Assembly: GCF_030445035.2 (NCBI RefSeq)
Contig: NC_080695.1
Coordinates: 51,849,954-51,913,953 of the forward strand
Source of the DNA: Dasypus novemcinctus
Lineage: Eukaryota; Chordata; Mammalia; Cingulata; Dasypodidae
Direction of reading: 5' to 3'
Length of the DNA: 64,000 nt
A program made the translations under genes and the position numbers. Positions 61,639 to 64,000 of the stretch are shown here, one piece after another (the first letter of the stretch is position 1; each line of letters opens with the position of its first letter). The notes beneath the pieces are model-generated. The model saw only the letters and a program-made list of their open reading frames with translations, ran no database searches and was not told where the DNA came from.

Positions 61639-62945
61639 AAACTTTCCAAATCGGCAACAGTTAAGGTGAATAAGTCTTATTCGAATATAAGGAAGACAAA
61701 TCAGGGTAGAACCAAAATTATTTAAATGGGGTTGCCAGCATTTCAATTTCCACAAAGCTTTTAGCCTGCTGTTATCTTTGTTTTCACCACTATAACTGTA
61801 TCAACTCCAAAGCTGCTTTTAAATTGAAATGCATTGTCAATTCGTTATTATGGTAAAGGGAATATTTAGTTAGAAACATGGATGTGGAGAAATGATGATA
61901 CATTCGAGTTGTTTTTTAATCCAAATATACTCTTCCATTATCCGTCTTGCCATAACCCATGTAAACCTAATCACATCCGAAAGCAGTACTGGCAAAGCCC
62001 ATTCACAATATGTTCTTTTTAAAGCTAGAGCAAATTGTTGTTCAAAAACAAATGGTATTACGGTGTCTGACTGACTTTGTATGCACCTAGCACCTCTGAA
62101 CCCTTTAGCTAAAAGAACGAGGAAAGAAACATAATGATGTTAATTAGCATCAAACCCATGCCGAAGTGATTTTCTTTTTGATATTCAACTTCAGCTTAAA
62201 TGAAATATGGGGTAAATTGTTGGCAAAGTATTTAAACATGAAATGAGCTGCAAACTAATTGGTTCCTCAATGGATTTTTTATGAACAGCTTTTAAATGCT
62301 ATATAAACAACATAGAGCAAGCCCGATTTCTTCATCCCTTGTACTTAGATGTCCTTAGGCAAGGGAATGACAATAATCACCTTTTTTCCTGTCCTCCAAT
62401 CCTGCCCCTCACCCTCTGAAGCTGGAGTTAGAGAAACACAGGGTCTTCTGGATAACCTTGAAGGGCTGTGATCTTCCAAACTGAGGTAGGTTTGTTCTGG
62501 AAGTGCATAAATGCGCAGATTGATATTTTCAGCAGGCCAGTGTTTCACTTGCTGCCGGAGCAGAGCCGTCAGGTAGGTAGACGTGCGACTATCGATAGTA
62601 CTTTCTTCTCATTCCGGACACTGAAATGATGTTTTGTTGGATGTAAGGACAGATGTATAGGCATTTGATGACACATTAGATGCTAATGAACGAGGCTGAG
62701 ATTGAAGCATCAGTTCTTCTATAACATGAAGTGACAATCCAGAGGAGAAATGTACATTAAAACTCGGTACTCCTAACACAAACCCGGTGCCCAAACAATC
62801 CATTGTGCTATACTTCTTTCCCCTGTATATTACTCTACCTCTGTTTATAGAAGAAGTCTTTCTCTTCCCTGGTTATCATGTTCACTTTTTAACTGTTGTT
62901 CAAACCGAACATCTCAGGTGGATTCCTATTCACTCCCCAGGGAAG
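61639..62945. other. Unique sequence, candidate conserved noncoding DNA
   Basis: No gene seen. 61860-62340 has non-simple AT-rich texture with ttaattagc and caaactaattgg homeodomain-like cores, as enhancers often do. Conservation cannot be judged from one sequence. Confidence 0.35.
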
Positions 62946-63150
62946 AGATCACCTACTGTTGTGAATTTTCTCCTTAAATGTAGTCCACACTCTTAACACA
63001 CGTTTTCCACATGCCTTATCTCTCTTTTATTTTGAGAACCACAAGGGCAAGCATCATGCCCTATCATGACTATAACTTTGGTTTTTATACCATAATTCTT
63101 AATACATAGAGCCTTGCCTAGAAGTCAGTACATAGAATGTGAATGAATGT
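62946..63150 (+). repeat. L2 LINE 3' end
   Basis: L2-like order: a gagaaccacaagggcaagca block, then ataattcttaatacatagag, then cctagaagtcagtacatag and the gaatgaatg end. Confidence 0.6.
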
Positions 63151-64000
63151 AACAGCAAAACCTTTCTATAAGGACTATGCAGAGTAATGACAGTACACAC
63201 AAATTCTGATTGTCCTGTGAGGCAGCTCACATCATTTAACCCTAGATATCAAATAGAGTGAAGAGACATCCTGGGAGAGAAATGTCAGGGAATGGAGAGC
63301 ATTTCATGAAGAAATTCCTATGAGACTGACAAGGAATAGCTTGAGTCTATCTCTTGCCTTCTATAAAATGCAACCCTTTCCCCCTGACTATTACTAAATG
63401 GTTTTTTCTCCTGCTATCCTGACATTTTTCTCACCTGCAATATATATTCCATATTTCTCCCAAAGGAATTATTTTAACCTCCATATGTGATATATTCATT
63501 CTGGCTTAAATTTCTTCAATCTCCCCATACTATTCAAAGTAATATTCAACCACATTAGCATAATATGTAGTTCCTCTTAAACTACCTCCCATGCCTGTCG
63601 CCACATTTTTCCTCTGAAAAACTCCAGTCAAGGTATATATTCCTATCCTGTTAGGCCTCTGATGGGAATGAACTTTCCTTTATATCCTTAACTTATCTTC
63701 TACAAAACTCAAATTATGTCATCTCTTCTAAGAAACTCTCTTTTATACCTTATTCTGATTTGTGTTTCTATAGCAACTCGTCAAGCATTTCCACCATGAG
63801 GCTGGCTGCAAGCTGCTTGAAGCTAATGAATGTGCTTCAAATATAATAGAACATTATTTGACTCTATGTGTCATACATATACAGAAATCAATATTAAGAC
63901 CTGTATTGCATCACAGAATATTCACTGAACTGAGGCAGTTTGGCAAATCAAAGAATGGGGAAAAAAAAGAAAAGATGGTTTGCATCCATCCCTGTTTTTA
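63151..64000 (+). other. Intergenic sequence with L2-like relic
   Basis: 63400-63780 has eroded L2-like blocks (aaagtaatattcaaccacat, actacctcccatgcctg, cttctaagaaactctc). No gene is supported. Confidence 0.4.

Overview
This is 64 kb of AT-rich mammalian nuclear DNA in which I recognise no protein-coding gene. It most likely comes from an armadillo (Dasypus or a close relative). The evidence is several copies of the tRNA-derived DAS-type SINEs of armadillos, with heads near 10937, 31331 and 61120, a truncated copy at 19337-19620 and older relatives elsewhere, together with L1s whose long C-rich 3' UTRs look xenarthran. Species assignment and family names are from memory, not from a search.

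The striking exception to the AT-rich background is 39092-44711, about 5.6 kb of extremely GC-rich DNA in just over two tandem units of about 2.6 kb. Each complete unit carries one 121-bp 5S ribosomal RNA sequence on the + strand (40781-40901 and 43406-43526). Both have the internal control region, a D-box-like upstream element and a T-tract terminator. They are about 91% and 89% identical to the mammalian 5S consensus as I remember it, but only about 87% identical to each other. Part of the spacer is identical between units over roughly 480 bp. The block joins an old L1 3' UTR fragment on the left and the inside of an L1 ORF2 on the right, so it looks like a small displaced or terminal piece of 5S rDNA that is probably degenerate.

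Layout: 0-9 kb holds SINE fragments, an L1 with a 5' inversion and intact target duplications (1194-3350), an L1 3' end and an LTR-like fragment. 10.9-24.4 kb has DAS SINEs, a long old L1 (12780-18165) interrupted by a solo LTR, an L2 copy, an isolated CpG-rich patch (20960-21350) and a MaLR-type LTR. 24.4-39 kb is mostly unique AT-rich DNA with MIR/L2 relics, L1 3' ends and two SINEs. 39.1-44.7 kb is the 5S block. 44.7-47.5 kb is an L1. 47.5-64 kb is mostly unique sequence with a dimeric SINE, a solo LTR with a perfect 5-bp duplication, L1 3' ends, a local tandem duplication and a SINE that seems to have carried extra 3' sequence.

The long open frames in 39-45 kb (up to about 450 codons on either strand) result from very high GC content, not coding function. 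The rest of the window reads as ordinary intergenic or intronic mammalian DNA; an intron of a large gene cannot be excluded.
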